This document shows positions 53,350-63,823 of a stretch of DNA of 63,901 nucleotides, one piece after another (within the stretch, counting starts at the first letter, position 1; each line of letters opens with the position of its first letter). A model generated the notes under the pieces. It did not search any database, had not been told where the DNA came from, and saw only the letters and a program-made list of their open reading frames with translations. Both the position numbers and the translations under genes were made by a program. Source of the stretch: Cytophagales bacterium (GTDB lineage Bacteria; Bacteroidota; Bacteroidia; Cytophagales; Cyclobacteriaceae); NCBI GenBank assembly GCA_022360055.1, contig JAKSDO010000271.1, positions 1 to 63,901 of the forward strand. Direction: 5' to 3'.

Positions 53350-55920
53350 ATGATAAATTCAATACTTATTGGAAAGCAGGTAACCCGGACGATCATTTTT
53401 CTTTCGTTTGTACTGGCAACTTTAAGTGCCCCGGCGCAGAAAGGACACATCACCGGCCAGGTTTACGATGAACAACACGAAGAAAGTATTCCCTTTGCCA
53501 ACGTGGCCGTTTTTGGTTCTGATTTTCACGACCTGGTGGCAGGTGGTGTTTCGGACGAAAACGGAACATTTGAGATGAAAAAGATTCCTTACGGAAGTTA
53601 TCATATCATCATCTCGTTTATTGGGTTCACGACAGATACCCTTTCGCAGATCAGCATCTCGGAAGAAAACCATAAAGTTGAATTGGGCAGGATAAATTTG
53701 ACCCCTACGGTCATAAGCCTTGGAGAGGTGGAAGTCCGGGGCACGGCCACTGCCGTTACGACCGAGCTCGACCGCAGGACGTACAATGCGTCCGAATTTG
53801 AAGCCGCCAAAGGTGGGACGGCGGTCGATCTGTTGAACAGGTTGCCCTCCATCTCGGTTGGGTCGGACGGAAATGTTTCGCTGCGGGGGACTACCCAATT
53901 CATGGTTTACCTCAATGGAAAACCCACGCAGCTTGAACCCTCCGTATTGCTTGCGCAATTATCGGCCGACGCCATTGAAAATATTGAAGTGATCACAGTG
54001 CCGACGGCGAGATATGACGCCCAGGGCAAGGGCGGCATCATCAACATCGAAACCAAAAGGCAGGGAGCCGAAGGCCTGTCGGTATCTGCGAATGCCCTTA
54101 TCGGGGGAGCTCCCTGGGGACAATTGACGGATCCCTTAAGCGGGTATGAATTGAATGATACGCGCTACGGCGGGACACTCAATCTTGTCTATGGCAGAGA
54201 ACGATCGACTTTTTACGGAGGCATATACTATAACAAAAAAAATGTAAACGGCGACCGGGTCGGGGATGCGAGGATTCTCCAGGAAGACGGGTCCTATTAT
54301 CACATGGTCGCTGTCGGCGAGCGGCCCGAATGGTACCGGAATTTTACGGCAAATGTCGGGGCTGATTTTAAGGTAAACGACAGGTCGACCTTCTCCGCAG
54401 CCTATTACTACGGCGACCGGAAAGAAGGGCGTTCGGCTTTTTACGTGTACAATAATTTTTACGGCGATATCAATAAGGACCCGGTCCCCGGAATCCCGGC
54501 GGACGACCAGTGGATTTACAATCCCAACACGGATAACCGCTATGGCATCTTTCATTCCGGGAATATTGATTACAAGATTGAATTCGACAATAATTCCAAC
54601 CTGAGCACCTCGATGCTTTATGAACATTCGTCATTGAGTAGATCCCTGGACAACCGGGATTATGCGTATGATAAGCCCGGCGAAACCCCGGGTAGTCTGC
54701 AGCGACATTTCATGCAGGCCGATGATGCGCCACTCGACGGTGTCAGAATTGCCATCGATTACGACAGAACCTTTGATAATGGAAATACCTTGGCGATCGG
54801 GCTTCAGCCACAGTTTCTGCGGCACACGGGAACTTTTGACTACGACACCTTCAACGTAGAGCAGGGGGAATGGGGAAGTTACTCGGAGCTCGAAAATGCC
54901 GTTGATCTGTACAGGGGCGTTTACGCCGGATACGGAGATTATTCCGGAAAAACGGACCGGTTCGAATATTCGTTCGGGTTGAGGCTTGAATATACGGATC
55001 AGACCCTGGAGATGGAAAATCCCGATTATTTCAACATTTTTGACAGACCTGCGGAATCGACCTATGAAGTGAAACAGTTGGACTGGTTTCCGGCCCTGCA
55101 TCTGAACTGGTCGCTGTCCGAAAGTGAAAATCTGATCTTTGCCGGCAGCAGGCGCATCAACCGGCCTCCGACAAAAAATATGGCGCCCTTCCTCTACCGG
55201 AGACATTATGAGGTATATGTGGTCGGCGACCCTGCTCTAAAGCCGGAGTACATATCCAATTTGGAGCTCACGTATGACAGATGGATCGGCAATCAGAATA
55301 TTGCTTTAACGGGCTTCTACCGGGGTACCGAAAACGCCATTTTCAGGGTGAATACAGTGTATCAGGAAGAAAATGTATTGATCCGCAGCTATACAAATTC
55401 GGGAAATACCCAATCGCTTGGAGCCGAGCTGAACGGCAACCTCGAGATCGGCGGTAAAATCACCATGTTTGTCGGAGGGTCGCTCTACAATTACAGGGTA
55501 AAAGGAGATATATTCGGGTACCGGGAAAATAACCAGAGTACAAACTGGAGCCTGAAAGGGAATTTCAACTGGAAGGCCTCGTCCTCTTTTAAATTTACGG
55601 CTGATTTTGATTTTAAATCGGCGACCGTTACGGCCCAGGGGACGAACGAATTGTTTTACCTGGCCAACGCCGTCATTACCTATACGCCGCCGGCCTCGGA
55701 GCATTGGAGTTTTGCCTTGAGAGGCATGGATCTGCTCGCTTCCAACGTGGAAGGACTAAACACCCGGGCGTTCGATAGCGCGGGAACGGAGATCTTCTAC
55801 CAGGAAGTGCAGTACAATCGTTACGGCCCGATTCTTGAATTCGGGGTCAACTACGCGTTCAACTCAAATGGGAAAACCAAAAAGAAAGCCAAAAAGACCT
55901 TTGGCGATGAGCAGTTTTAA
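53350..55920 (+). CDS. TonB-dependent outer-membrane receptor, CarboxypepD_reg-like N-domain
   Basis: An 856-residue receptor. Signal peptide ending near LSAPAQ, then a carboxypeptidase-regulatory-like domain (about 32-115; GQVYDEQHEESIPFANVAVF), a plug (about 120-230; VDLLNRLPSISVGSDGNVSL, VYLNGKPTQL, IENIEVITVPTARYDAQGKG with IINI) and a 22-strand type barrel, ending with FGVNYAFNSNG and a basic tail. It belongs to the non-SusC group with the OMP_b-brl_3 barrel; no SusD gene is nearby. Ligand unknown: siderophore, metal or peptide are possible. The AraC gene upstream and NUDIX gene 21 bases downstream flank it. Confidence 0.92.
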   Translation: MINSILIGKQVTRTIIFLSFVLATLSAPAQKGHITGQVYDEQHEESIPFANVAVFGSDFHDLVAGGVSDENGTFEMKKIPYGSYHIIISFIGFTTDTLSQISISEENHKVELGRINLTPTVISLGEVEVRGTATAVTTELDRRTYNASEFEAAKGGTAVDLLNRLPSISVGSDGNVSLRGTTQFMVYLNGKPTQLEPSVLLAQLSADAIENIEVITVPTARYDAQGKGGIINIETKRQGAEGLSVSANALIGGAPWGQLTDPLSGYELNDTRYGGTLNLVYGRERSTFYGGIYYNKKNVNGDRVGDARILQEDGSYYHMVAVGERPEWYRNFTANVGADFKVNDRSTFSAAYYYGDRKEGRSAFYVYNNFYGDINKDPVPGIPADDQWIYNPNTDNRYGIFHSGNIDYKIEFDNNSNLSTSMLYEHSSLSRSLDNRDYAYDKPGETPGSLQRHFMQADDAPLDGVRIAIDYDRTFDNGNTLAIGLQPQFLRHTGTFDYDTFNVEQGEWGSYSELENAVDLYRGVYAGYGDYSGKTDRFEYSFGLRLEYTDQTLEMENPDYFNIFDRPAESTYEVKQLDWFPALHLNWSLSESENLIFAGSRRINRPPTKNMAPFLYRRHYEVYVVGDPALKPEYISNLELTYDRWIGNQNIALTGFYRGTENAIFRVNTVYQEENVLIRSYTNSGNTQSLGAELNGNLEIGGKITMFVGGSLYNYRVKGDIFGYRENNQSTNWSLKGNFNWKASSSFKFTADFDFKSATVTAQGTNELFYLANAVITYTPPASEHWSFALRGMDLLASNVEGLNTRAFDSAGTEIFYQEVQYNRYGPILEFGVNYAFNSNGKTKKKAKKTFGDEQF

Positions 55921-55941
55921 TCGAAATTTTAAATTAACCTC

Positions 55942-56436
55942 GTGAAAATACCTTTTGGCCTGAAAAAAACCGCTACGCTTTGTGTATTGAAAAACGGACA
56001 AAAGTTTATGCTTTTGAAGCGGTTCAAACCCCCGAATAAGGGCTTGTATACGCCGGTTGGCGGCAAGCTCGAGCCACATGAAAGTCCGCTGAATGCCGCG
56101 ATCCGGGAGACGTTTGAGGAAACAGGAATAGATGTCGGGCATATGAAGTTTTGCGGCTTGCTGACCGAAACTTCACCGGTGGAGTACAATTGGACCAACT
56201 ATGTTTATCTGGCGGAGATAGAATGTATTCCGCCGCCGCCCTGCAACGAGGGGGAATTGAAATGGATCGATTTTGACGAGGTCTTGCACGTACCTGCCCC
56301 CAAAACAGATTGGTACATTTATAAATACATTCTCGAAAAGAAACCTTTTGCTTTCCATGCGGAATTTGACGATCGGATAAATCTGATCGCCATGACCGAA
56401 GAAATTGAAAATTTGACGGTGTATGAGGCAAGCTGA
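55942..56436 (+). CDS. NUDIX hydrolase (8-oxo-dGTP diphosphatase-like)
   Basis: A 164-residue pyrophosphatase. The Nudix box is complete: GKLEPHESPLNAAIRETFEE plus TGI at residues 41-63, with the metal-binding glutamates in REtFEEtG. The N-terminal strand LKRFKPPNKGLYTPVGG and the ends ELKWIDFDEV, with YIYKYILEKKPF, match the MutT-like subgroup active on oxidised or general nucleoside triphosphates. GTG 55942 is the start, 21 bases after the TonB receptor stop. A functional link with the receptor is not evident. Confidence 0.9.
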   Translation: MKIPFGLKKTATLCVLKNGQKFMLLKRFKPPNKGLYTPVGGKLEPHESPLNAAIRETFEETGIDVGHMKFCGLLTETSPVEYNWTNYVYLAEIECIPPPPCNEGELKWIDFDEVLHVPAPKTDWYIYKYILEKKPFAFHAEFDDRINLIAMTEEIENLTVYEAS

Positions 56437-56576
56437 GAAAACACCGGCTCATGTAAGGCCCCTCTTTGTCCTGTTTATTTTAACGGATTCATGATTTACC
56501 CTTCTTTTTGAATCAAACCACCCCAGCCCGTACGGGTAATATGATGAGATTTACCGCAAAAAAATAACGGTAAATT

Positions 56577-59321
56577 ATGAAAGAACTATACAATTTAAAT
56601 TTGGTATTTCAGCAATTCGCCCGGTGCTACGGATGTAAAGTGAAGTATGGGTTCCTGTTGATTTTTGTAATGCTGATAACATATAGCGCACAAGCGCAGA
56701 CTAACCTTTTGATCAACCCTGATTTTGAAGATGGAATGGCAGGATGGAGCAGTTATGGCGATGTGATGGTAGTTCAATCCGATGCACACTCCGGAGACAA
56801 TGCCGTTCGCATTTTGGCCGGCAGCGCGGCTGAACAGGTGATCGCGGGGCTGACCCCTGGCACCACGTACGAACTAATAGGATGGGCCAGGTCCTCCGAT
56901 GGCTCCCCGTTGCGTATAGGTGTGAAGCAGTATGGCGGAAATGAAAAAAAGTGGACGGTAAACAGCCCGGAATACGTTCAGATCTCTATTAAGTTCACTA
57001 CGGGACCCGCCCATACACATGCCAGGATATACGTATTCAGGCCCAATATCGGCAATGGGACAGGTTATGGAGATAATTTGGCAGTAACAGAACAGTCCGG
57101 GTCACCTTATGAGCTGGTATGGTCTGAAGAGTTTAATGAAGACGGGCTGGTAAATGAAAGCGATTGGGGGTTTTCACAAGGTTTCGTACGTAACCGGGAG
57201 CTGCAGTGGTATCAGCCTGATAATGCCTTTCAGGAAGGCGGTAACCTGGTCATTGAAGCCAGAAGAGATACTTTTCCCAATCCCAACTATGATCCGGAGT
57301 CTAACGACTGGAGAAAATCGAGGGAGTTTGTCTATTATACCTCATCCAGCGTAAGCACCAGGGGAAAACATTCATGGCAATATGGCAGGTTTGAAGTAAG
57401 GGCTAAGATCACCAACCTGAAAGGGACATGGCCCGCTATATGGACCCTCGGCAACACCTGTGAATGGCCTTCCAGCGGAGAGGTTGATATCATGGAAAAT
57501 TACCAGAATAAGATCCTGGCCAATTATGCCTGGGGCACAGATACAAGATGGAAGGCAAAATGGGACGCCACCGGCAGACAGGTCAACAGCTTAGGGCCTG
57601 ACTGGGAGGACAGTTATCATATCTGGACACTCGATTGGGATAAAGACCGCATGAGCATTTATGTCGATGACATATTTTTGAATGATGTTGATCTGAACCA
57701 AACGTTCAATGGAAGTGCCAGATGTCCGGGGCAAAACCCTTTCAGGCAGCCACACTACCTGATACTTAACCTTGCCATAGGTAGCAATGGAGGTGACCCA
57801 TCAGACACCGAATTTCCCAATCGTTACCTGGTGGATTATGTACGTGTTTACCAATTGACCGGAGAGCAGCCCTTATCGCCGATAGCAAAAGTGACCGGCC
57901 CTGAAAACGGCAGACCAGGCCAGGCTATTGACTTCAGCAGCGAAGGCTCTCATGATCCCGACGGTTCGATATTTTCTTATTTCTGGCAATTTGGCGATGG
58001 GAGTATAAGCACATCGGCAAATCCCACTCATACCTATTCACAGCCTGGGTATTATACGGTAAAACTTACAGTTACCGACAATACCGGAGCATCTGCATCC
58101 GAAGAAATACAGGTATTCGTAGCCAGTCCGGGCACATTCTTTTACGTGGTGAACCTGACCAATGATTACAAACTAAGGCCCGACAACGCCGGTGACAATG
58201 CCCAGATAAGACGTGTGGCACCAGATGCTACAGATGCATGGGTACAATGGGAGATTATCCCTACCGATAGCAGTTATTTCTACTTAAAAAATCGTGAAAC
58301 AGGTAAATATTTCAGGCCAATAAATTACGATGTCGGCTCCAGGATGCAGCTCAAACCAACTTCATTCTCCGGCAATTTTACGCAGTGGAAACTGGTGAGC
58401 ACCGGAGACGGTTATGCACATATCTTTAACCGGGAGACCGATAAGAAGTTCAGGATCATGGGGACCACCGAAAGCACACCTTTTATTGAACAGACCGGCG
58501 CCGGTGCCACGGGCGTTTGGACACGGTGGAAGCTGATCCACGCCGCCACAGCCAATCCTTTGACCGTCAGTTTGACAGGTAATGCGTCATCTGAAGTAAC
58601 TGTAAACGGGATGCTAAAGGATGCAACTGAATTGATCGAATTAGGCGATACCGTAAGGGTTGCCATTAGCGGGCTTAATGAAAACAATGTGGTCCGGCAG
58701 CTCGATATTACAGGGGTTACGGCTTCTGTGAATGGGGACTCCTCACAGATTGACTTCATTATGCCCGATAATCCTGTCTCCCTGGAGCTGTTGGTTTCAT
58801 CGAGGTATCGTGTGAATCACATCATTGACCACTTCGGTTCATTAGCGGTGACCGACAGTCTTGGGGAAACAGTTGATCCGGGACAATGGTTCTACTCCGG
58901 TGACTCGATCTTTTTTGATATCGACCTTCGTCATCCCTTGTTCGTGGTAGACACTATAATAGTCGATGGTATCTCAGAAACCTTTCCCTCCAATATCCAT
59001 AAATTTGCCTTTAAAATGCCCGGAAATGATGTTTCTGTTGATGTCGATATCACCTGGCTGTTGCAGAAATATAAGACTAAGGTCATGACGGACCAGCAGC
59101 TCCGGGAGTTCGATATAGAAGTGAAAGGACTTGATTCCGACCGGGGAACAGCCGTAGTACATAACCTGAGAGGAAATATCATTAAAACAGTAGACTCTGA
59201 GGCCGGAGTAGTACCTCTCTCCTTCAAAATACCTTACAATGACATGAAACGCGGATTATATGTAGTGAGGATCTACTCGGGTGATGTGATCTTGTTTGCT
59301 AAAGTGATCGTATGGAATTAG
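56577..59321 (+). CDS. Multidomain GH16 beta-glucanase with PKD, trefoil-like and T9SS-like C-terminal domains
   Basis: A 914-residue secreted enzyme. After the signal peptide (end near SAQAQ, about 42) comes a CBM4/9-like domain (about 43-172; NLLINPDFEDGMAGW). The GH16 catalytic domain spans about 177-428 with YELVWSEEFNEDGL and the active site GEVDIMEN (Glu302 nucleophile, Asp304, Glu307 acid/base), typical of laminarinases and lichenases. Then a PKD domain (about 435-516; DGSIFSYFWQFGDGS), a ricin/trefoil-like repeat region (about 519-655; FYLKNRETGKYFRPINYD), two InlB-B-like repeats (about 658-830) and a C-terminal domain ending GLYVVRIYSGDVILFAKVIV, like a type IX secretion tail. The convergent hybrid sensor at 59413 is its likely regulator. 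Confidence 0.92.
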   Translation: MKELYNLNLVFQQFARCYGCKVKYGFLLIFVMLITYSAQAQTNLLINPDFEDGMAGWSSYGDVMVVQSDAHSGDNAVRILAGSAAEQVIAGLTPGTTYELIGWARSSDGSPLRIGVKQYGGNEKKWTVNSPEYVQISIKFTTGPAHTHARIYVFRPNIGNGTGYGDNLAVTEQSGSPYELVWSEEFNEDGLVNESDWGFSQGFVRNRELQWYQPDNAFQEGGNLVIEARRDTFPNPNYDPESNDWRKSREFVYYTSSSVSTRGKHSWQYGRFEVRAKITNLKGTWPAIWTLGNTCEWPSSGEVDIMENYQNKILANYAWGTDTRWKAKWDATGRQVNSLGPDWEDSYHIWTLDWDKDRMSIYVDDIFLNDVDLNQTFNGSARCPGQNPFRQPHYLILNLAIGSNGGDPSDTEFPNRYLVDYVRVYQLTGEQPLSPIAKVTGPENGRPGQAIDFSSEGSHDPDGSIFSYFWQFGDGSISTSANPTHTYSQPGYYTVKLTVTDNTGASASEEIQVFVASPGTFFYVVNLTNDYKLRPDNAGDNAQIRRVAPDATDAWVQWEIIPTDSSYFYLKNRETGKYFRPINYDVGSRMQLKPTSFSGNFTQWKLVSTGDGYAHIFNRETDKKFRIMGTTESTPFIEQTGAGATGVWTRWKLIHAATANPLTVSLTGNASSEVTVNGMLKDATELIELGDTVRVAISGLNENNVVRQLDITGVTASVNGDSSQIDFIMPDNPVSLELLVSSRYRVNHIIDHFGSLAVTDSLGETVDPGQWFYSGDSIFFDIDLRHPLFVVDTIIVDGISETFPSNIHKFAFKMPGNDVSVDVDITWLLQKYKTKVMTDQQLREFDIEVKGLDSDRGTAVVHNLRGNIIKTVDSEAGVVPLSFKIPYNDMKRGLYVVRIYSGDVILFAKVIVWN

Positions 59322-59412
59322 GCTGATGATCTATTTCGGTTGCTCCAAATAAACTCCGGTTTTTGGCCAGAATTTATTATTTCTGACATATACCCGAACC
59401 TATATTATCTGA

Positions 59413-62400
59413 TCATTTATCCGATGATATGACCTTTTTGTGGCTTTTTCTATATTGACTTGGCGTTTGATGGAATTCTCCTTCAAAGCAGGTCCTGAAA
59501 TACTTCAGGTCATTGAAGCCTACGCTATAGGCAATTTGAGATATGTTCTGAGAAGTGGCAGATTCCAACAGCCAGGCGGCCTTTTTTACTCTTATGCTGC
59601 GAATGAATTCTGATAACGAATAGCCGGTAAGTGATTTTAGCTTTCTGTAAAAAGTAGGCTTACTCATCGCTATCTGTTCCTGGATCAGTAACTTGATCTT
59701 GTCAGAATCATCGATGTTATTTTCTACGATCTCTTTGACGTCAAGGATGAATTTTTCGTCGAGGTTTTCTATTTCTCCACGTTCGGTTTCCATCAAAAAC
59801 TCCTGGCGGTAGTACCGGCGCATCTCATGCTTTTTGTCCAGCAGGTTCCTGACCTTGGTTTTCAGCATTTCAGGGTTGAACGGTTTTTCTACATAGTCAT
59901 CCGCCCCGATCTTGAGACCGCTGAGCTGGTCTTCCATCTCCACCTTTGCCGACAGTATGATGATCGGTATGTGCGAATAGGAGTTGTTGACCTTTATCTT
60001 TTTGCAAAGCTCGACACCGTCCATTTCATTCATCATAATATCCGTAATGATCATATCTACAGGTTGTCTGCTCAGCAGTTGCAATGCTTCAATTCCATTT
60101 GACGCATGATGTACCTCATACAACGCGGCAAATATTTTATCAAGGTATATGCGCAGATCTTCGTTGTCATCGACGATCAGGATCGATTCTCGGCCTTCCA
60201 GTTGTAAAGAGTATTCCACCGGCGCTTCTCCTCCCAACAGGTCCTGGATCTCTTCTTCCCGGTGTTTGGGGACCCATTCCACGTTTCCCTTTAACAACTG
60301 ATAATCTGATCTTGCCAGGCTTTTATACCATGTCTCATCCAGAAATGGAAATACCAGTGACATCCTGGTGCCCCGTCCCGGCTCACTTTTAACGTGTATG
60401 GTCCCTCTATGCATTTCCACCAGCCGCTTTACCAAAGAAAGACCTATTCCGGCGCCAGTATTCAACACATTGCTTTCGAGCTGATAAAATCGGGTAAATA
60501 TATTTTCCAGGTGATCTTTGGAAATACCGATACCCGTGTCAGCTATACTTATGATGATGTGATCTCCGGATGACGGATCTTTTTTTATACTGATGGAAAT
60601 ATCGCCCCCTTCTTTTTTGCTGAATTTTACAGCATTTGAGATAAGATTGTAAATGATAGTTTCCAGCATGGGCAGGTCGAAAAAAGCCGTCAGGCTTTGC
60701 AGTTGTGAGTTAAAATGAAAACGATATTTGTCATCGCCACTGCCCAGCCTGAATAAATGATAGATCTCCCTGCAAAAGGTCACGATATCATTTTTTGACA
60801 GGTTTAATGTCATTCGTTCTACTTCCACCTTTCTGAACGTAATAAGCTGATCGGACAGACGCAGGAGACGTTTGACATTTCTGTTCATCAACCGGATCTT
60901 GTCCTTCAAGGTACTGTCCGCGCCTTCAAGCATTGACAATTCCTCTACAGGACCTGCTATAAGCGTAAGCGGGGTCCGCAACTCATGGGAGATATTAGTG
61001 AAGAACCGGAGCTTCAACTGGTGCAATTCGTGTTCTTTTTCACGTGTAATTTTTTCTATCTTCAGCTTATTCCTGAGATTGCTTTGGGAGGCGATCATCT
61101 TATATATACCAAAGCTGATGATCAATCCTAAAATAGCATAAACACCAAAGGCCCAGGTAGAGGCCCATGGAGCCGGCAGCACCGTAATGGATAAGCTGGT
61201 CCGGTGAAAAGATCTTGAGCCGTCTTGACCGGAAGCTCTTATTATCAGCTTGTAATCACCCTTTTTTAGGTTACTGAACGACAAATAGTTTCTATTGCTC
61301 AATGGTACCCATTTGTCATTATAGCCTTCCAGCTTATAATAGTTGATCGCTTTGGAAGAATGGAAATAATCAAACGCAGAGAAACTTAGTGTGATCTTAT
61401 TGATATGATGATTGAGAGTGATCTCCTTTGTTTCTGATAAGGGTTTGCTTAATAATACGCTGCCCCAGTAGTCTTCTCCGATCTTTACCTCCCGGTCATC
61501 ATTGATCTTCATGCCGGTGATTACAAATGCAGAGCGATCGTCTTTGATTTCTACGCTGTCGCTGTAAAAATAGGTGATCCCGCCGGAAGCGCAGAAAAAC
61601 ATTTGTCCGTCTTCCGCCTGGTACACGCCATGAGGGTTGAACGTATTCCCTGCCAGCCCGTCGGCTTTGTAAAAAGCTTTAAACGCCCCATGCCGCGTAT
61701 CGAACCTGTTCAATCCATAGCTGGTAGCCGCCCAAATGATTTTTTCATCGGGACTGGCAATAACTCCCGTAACGTAATTATGGGATAACCCATCATCCGT
61801 GTTATATTTTTTAACAGAAACTTCTCTGTTATCTGAAGAAAAACTCAGATGTTGCAGCCCGTTAGGAGTTCCGATCCACACCCCCCCGTTCCTGTCGGAA
61901 TAGGCGGAAAGGATCAATTCATCTGAGATCTTTTCGACAGATATAGTGCCATCTCTGATCCGTTCTTTCGGATATTTTAACAGTCCCTTATAGGTACCCA
62001 CCCACAAATGCTTTTCCCCGTTCTCCAAAATACACGTAACACGTTTGTTGAGGCCGGGCGAAAGACTAAAATCATCTTTCAGGATCTGAACGACATTTCC
62101 CTTTTCATCCAGATCAATTTTATTGATGCCATGTCTTTGTGTGCCTATCCAGATATCTCCTGATACATCTTCGGCGAGAGCAGTGACTTTCAGACCGCCG
62201 ATAGAAGGTTTCGTCCCGGGGTTGAAGAGGACATAGTCAGAAGTGATATTCCCGTTAAAACCGGGAAAGAGGAACAAGCCTATGTTCAAATCACCAGCCC
62301 AGAGATTTCCTCGACGATCTTTTAACAAGCAATGTACGTCGTTATCGCCGCTGTAGTGCTCGCCTAAGGGTAAATCATAGTTAGTGATCATACCATTTTC

Positions 62401-63546
62401 CAATGACACTTTGTTTAGGCCGCTCCCATAAGTACCTACCAGCACGTAATGCTTTTCCTTTATCACATCACTGACGTATTCACTGCTTAATGAATTGCTG
62501 TCAAAAAAATTATAGGTCAGTGTCTCGAACCCATTTTCGTTAGGTTTGAACAGGTGCAATCCACCGCGGTCTGTCCCTACCCAGACCATGCCATTTCTGT
62601 CTTCATAGATCGCCAGGATGACATCACTGGCAAGCGTGTTGGGGTCCTGGTAGTTTTTGGTAAAGTGAGAGACCAGGTCGCCCTCTTTGTTTAAAATAAA
62701 AAGTCCGTTGCCCCAGGTACCTATCCAAAGATCTCCGTTTTTTTGCAGCATCAGTGCGTATACATGCAGTGGTTCATTGCCAGTGTAAAACGGGTGTTGT
62801 TCAAGGATAGGAGGGGCAAAGTAACCCTGTGACAGGTCCAGGCTTAACAGCCCCGTGCCCCAGGAACCTATCCATATTTTACCTCTGCCGGAATCAAATT
62901 CAATATTGGTAATGGCGCTATTGGCATATATTATCTTTTGCGTTCTGTTTTTGGTGTCATAAAGTATGAGGCCTGACTCTGTTGCAAGCCAAAAAAGATT
63001 GTTGTTATCAATGAACACTTTTCCAATAGTTGCTTTAATGGTATGGGCTTCAAAAGTCGAATCATTGATCACTTTGTAAATGCCCTTGTTCCTCGAGATA
63101 AGCCACACCTGATTGTTGTGATCTTCGATCACCTGGACGATCCTTCGATCCTTAAATAGCTGAGTTCCGCAGTTAATGCGCGCAAAAGGGTAGATCTTTT
63201 CAGTATTTGGGTCATAAATATCAACACCGCCGGTTTTGGTGCCGATCCAGATATTCCCTTTGCTGTCCTGGAAGAGGTCTTCTACCGAGCTGCTGGACAG
63301 TTTGTAGCCGGAACGAGAGTTTTCTTGGTATACTTTAAATTCATTTCCGTCGAAACGGTTTAACCCATTACGTGTTCCAATCCAAATGAACCCTTTTTTG
63401 TCCTGGATGATCGCTGTTACCTCGTTATTAGACAGCCCATCCCCGAAGCCAAACTTCTTAATTTGGAAATCATGCTGGGCGAAGGCCACAGACGACCGGA
63501 GCAGGATGGCGATGCTTGCTAAAGTGAGTTTATAAAAAGTGCCCAT
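59413..63546 (-). CDS. Hybrid two-component system (HTCS) regulator
   Basis: A 1377-residue one-protein signalling system of the Bacteroides HTCS type. Signal peptide, then about 14 Reg_prop repeats forming two seven-bladed propellers (about 30-720; e.g. IIQDKKGFIWIGTRNGLNRF), a Y_Y_Y domain (about 735-795; LEGYNDKWVPLSNRNYLSF), a transmembrane span (about 800-822), histidine kinase (HELRTPLTLI with His854), HATPase (ISNAVKFSKKEGG, TGIGISKDHL), a receiver with phospho-acceptor Asp1169 (MIITDIMMNEMDG) and an AraC output domain (about 1270-1370). It lies tail to tail with the GH16 gene, so beta-glucan oligosaccharides are the likely ligand, by inference. No SusC/SusD genes are alongside. Confidence 0.95.
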   Translation of the reverse strand: MGTFYKLTLASIAILLRSSVAFAQHDFQIKKFGFGDGLSNNEVTAIIQDKKGFIWIGTRNGLNRFDGNEFKVYQENSRSGYKLSSSSVEDLFQDSKGNIWIGTKTGGVDIYDPNTEKIYPFARINCGTQLFKDRRIVQVIEDHNNQVWLISRNKGIYKVINDSTFEAHTIKATIGKVFIDNNNLFWLATESGLILYDTKNRTQKIIYANSAITNIEFDSGRGKIWIGSWGTGLLSLDLSQGYFAPPILEQHPFYTGNEPLHVYALMLQKNGDLWIGTWGNGLFILNKEGDLVSHFTKNYQDPNTLASDVILAIYEDRNGMVWVGTDRGGLHLFKPNENGFETLTYNFFDSNSLSSEYVSDVIKEKHYVLVGTYGSGLNKVSLENGMITNYDLPLGEHYSGDNDVHCLLKDRRGNLWAGDLNIGLFLFPGFNGNITSDYVLFNPGTKPSIGGLKVTALAEDVSGDIWIGTQRHGINKIDLDEKGNVVQILKDDFSLSPGLNKRVTCILENGEKHLWVGTYKGLLKYPKERIRDGTISVEKISDELILSAYSDRNGGVWIGTPNGLQHLSFSSDNREVSVKKYNTDDGLSHNYVTGVIASPDEKIIWAATSYGLNRFDTRHGAFKAFYKADGLAGNTFNPHGVYQAEDGQMFFCASGGITYFYSDSVEIKDDRSAFVITGMKINDDREVKIGEDYWGSVLLSKPLSETKEITLNHHINKITLSFSAFDYFHSSKAINYYKLEGYNDKWVPLSNRNYLSFSNLKKGDYKLIIRASGQDGSRSFHRTSLSITVLPAPWASTWAFGVYAILGLIISFGIYKMIASQSNLRNKLKIEKITREKEHELHQLKLRFFTNISHELRTPLTLIAGPVEELSMLEGADSTLKDKIRLMNRNVKRLLRLSDQLITFRKVEVERMTLNLSKNDIVTFCREIYHLFRLGSGDDKYRFHFNSQLQSLTAFFDLPMLETIIYNLISNAVKFSKKEGGDISISIKKDPSSGDHIIISIADTGIGISKDHLENIFTRFYQLESNVLNTGAGIGLSLVKRLVEMHRGTIHVKSEPGRGTRMSLVFPFLDETWYKSLARSDYQLLKGNVEWVPKHREEEIQDLLGGEAPVEYSLQLEGRESILIVDDNEDLRIYLDKIFAALYEVHHASNGIEALQLLSRQPVDMIITDIMMNEMDGVELCKKIKVNNSYSHIPIIILSAKVEMEDQLSGLKIGADDYVEKPFNPEMLKTKVRNLLDKKHEMRRYYRQEFLMETERGEIENLDEKFILDVKEIVENNIDDSDKIKLLIQEQIAMSKPTFYRKLKSLTGYSLSEFIRSIRVKKAAWLLESATSQNISQIAYSVGFNDLKYFRTCFEGEFHQTPSQYRKSHKKVISSDK

Positions 63547-63646
63547 TTGAAAGAAGGTCAGATTAGATGATCGAATAACCAGAATTCCGGTGAATTTTTA
63601 AACAAAAATGCAGGAACACATACTCTATTCTTAAATTTTTGATCCT

Positions 63647-63823
63647 TTACACCCTATTTATGATATATATGCCCTCAAAAGACTGGTGGCAATCATAGGA
63701 TGAGTTGGCCCGGTCATACGAAATTAGACATATTGTGGACGCTATTTTGATCTCAATATCGTCTGCTTCCACAAAGGCTCCGTACCATCCTCCCTTACAA
63801 CCGTCAATACCAAGAAATAGCAT
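63647..63823 (-). pseudogene. Truncated N-terminus of a DUF429 protein
   Basis: From ATG 63823 a short frame reads MLFLGIDGCKGGWYGAFVEA, the characteristic GIDGC(K/R)GGW start of DUF429 (RNase H-fold) proteins, then loses similarity and stops after 58 residues (63647). A normal DUF429 protein has about 230 residues. It therefore looks like a truncated or frameshifted remnant; the upstream 63824-63901 region holds nothing else. Confidence 0.6.
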
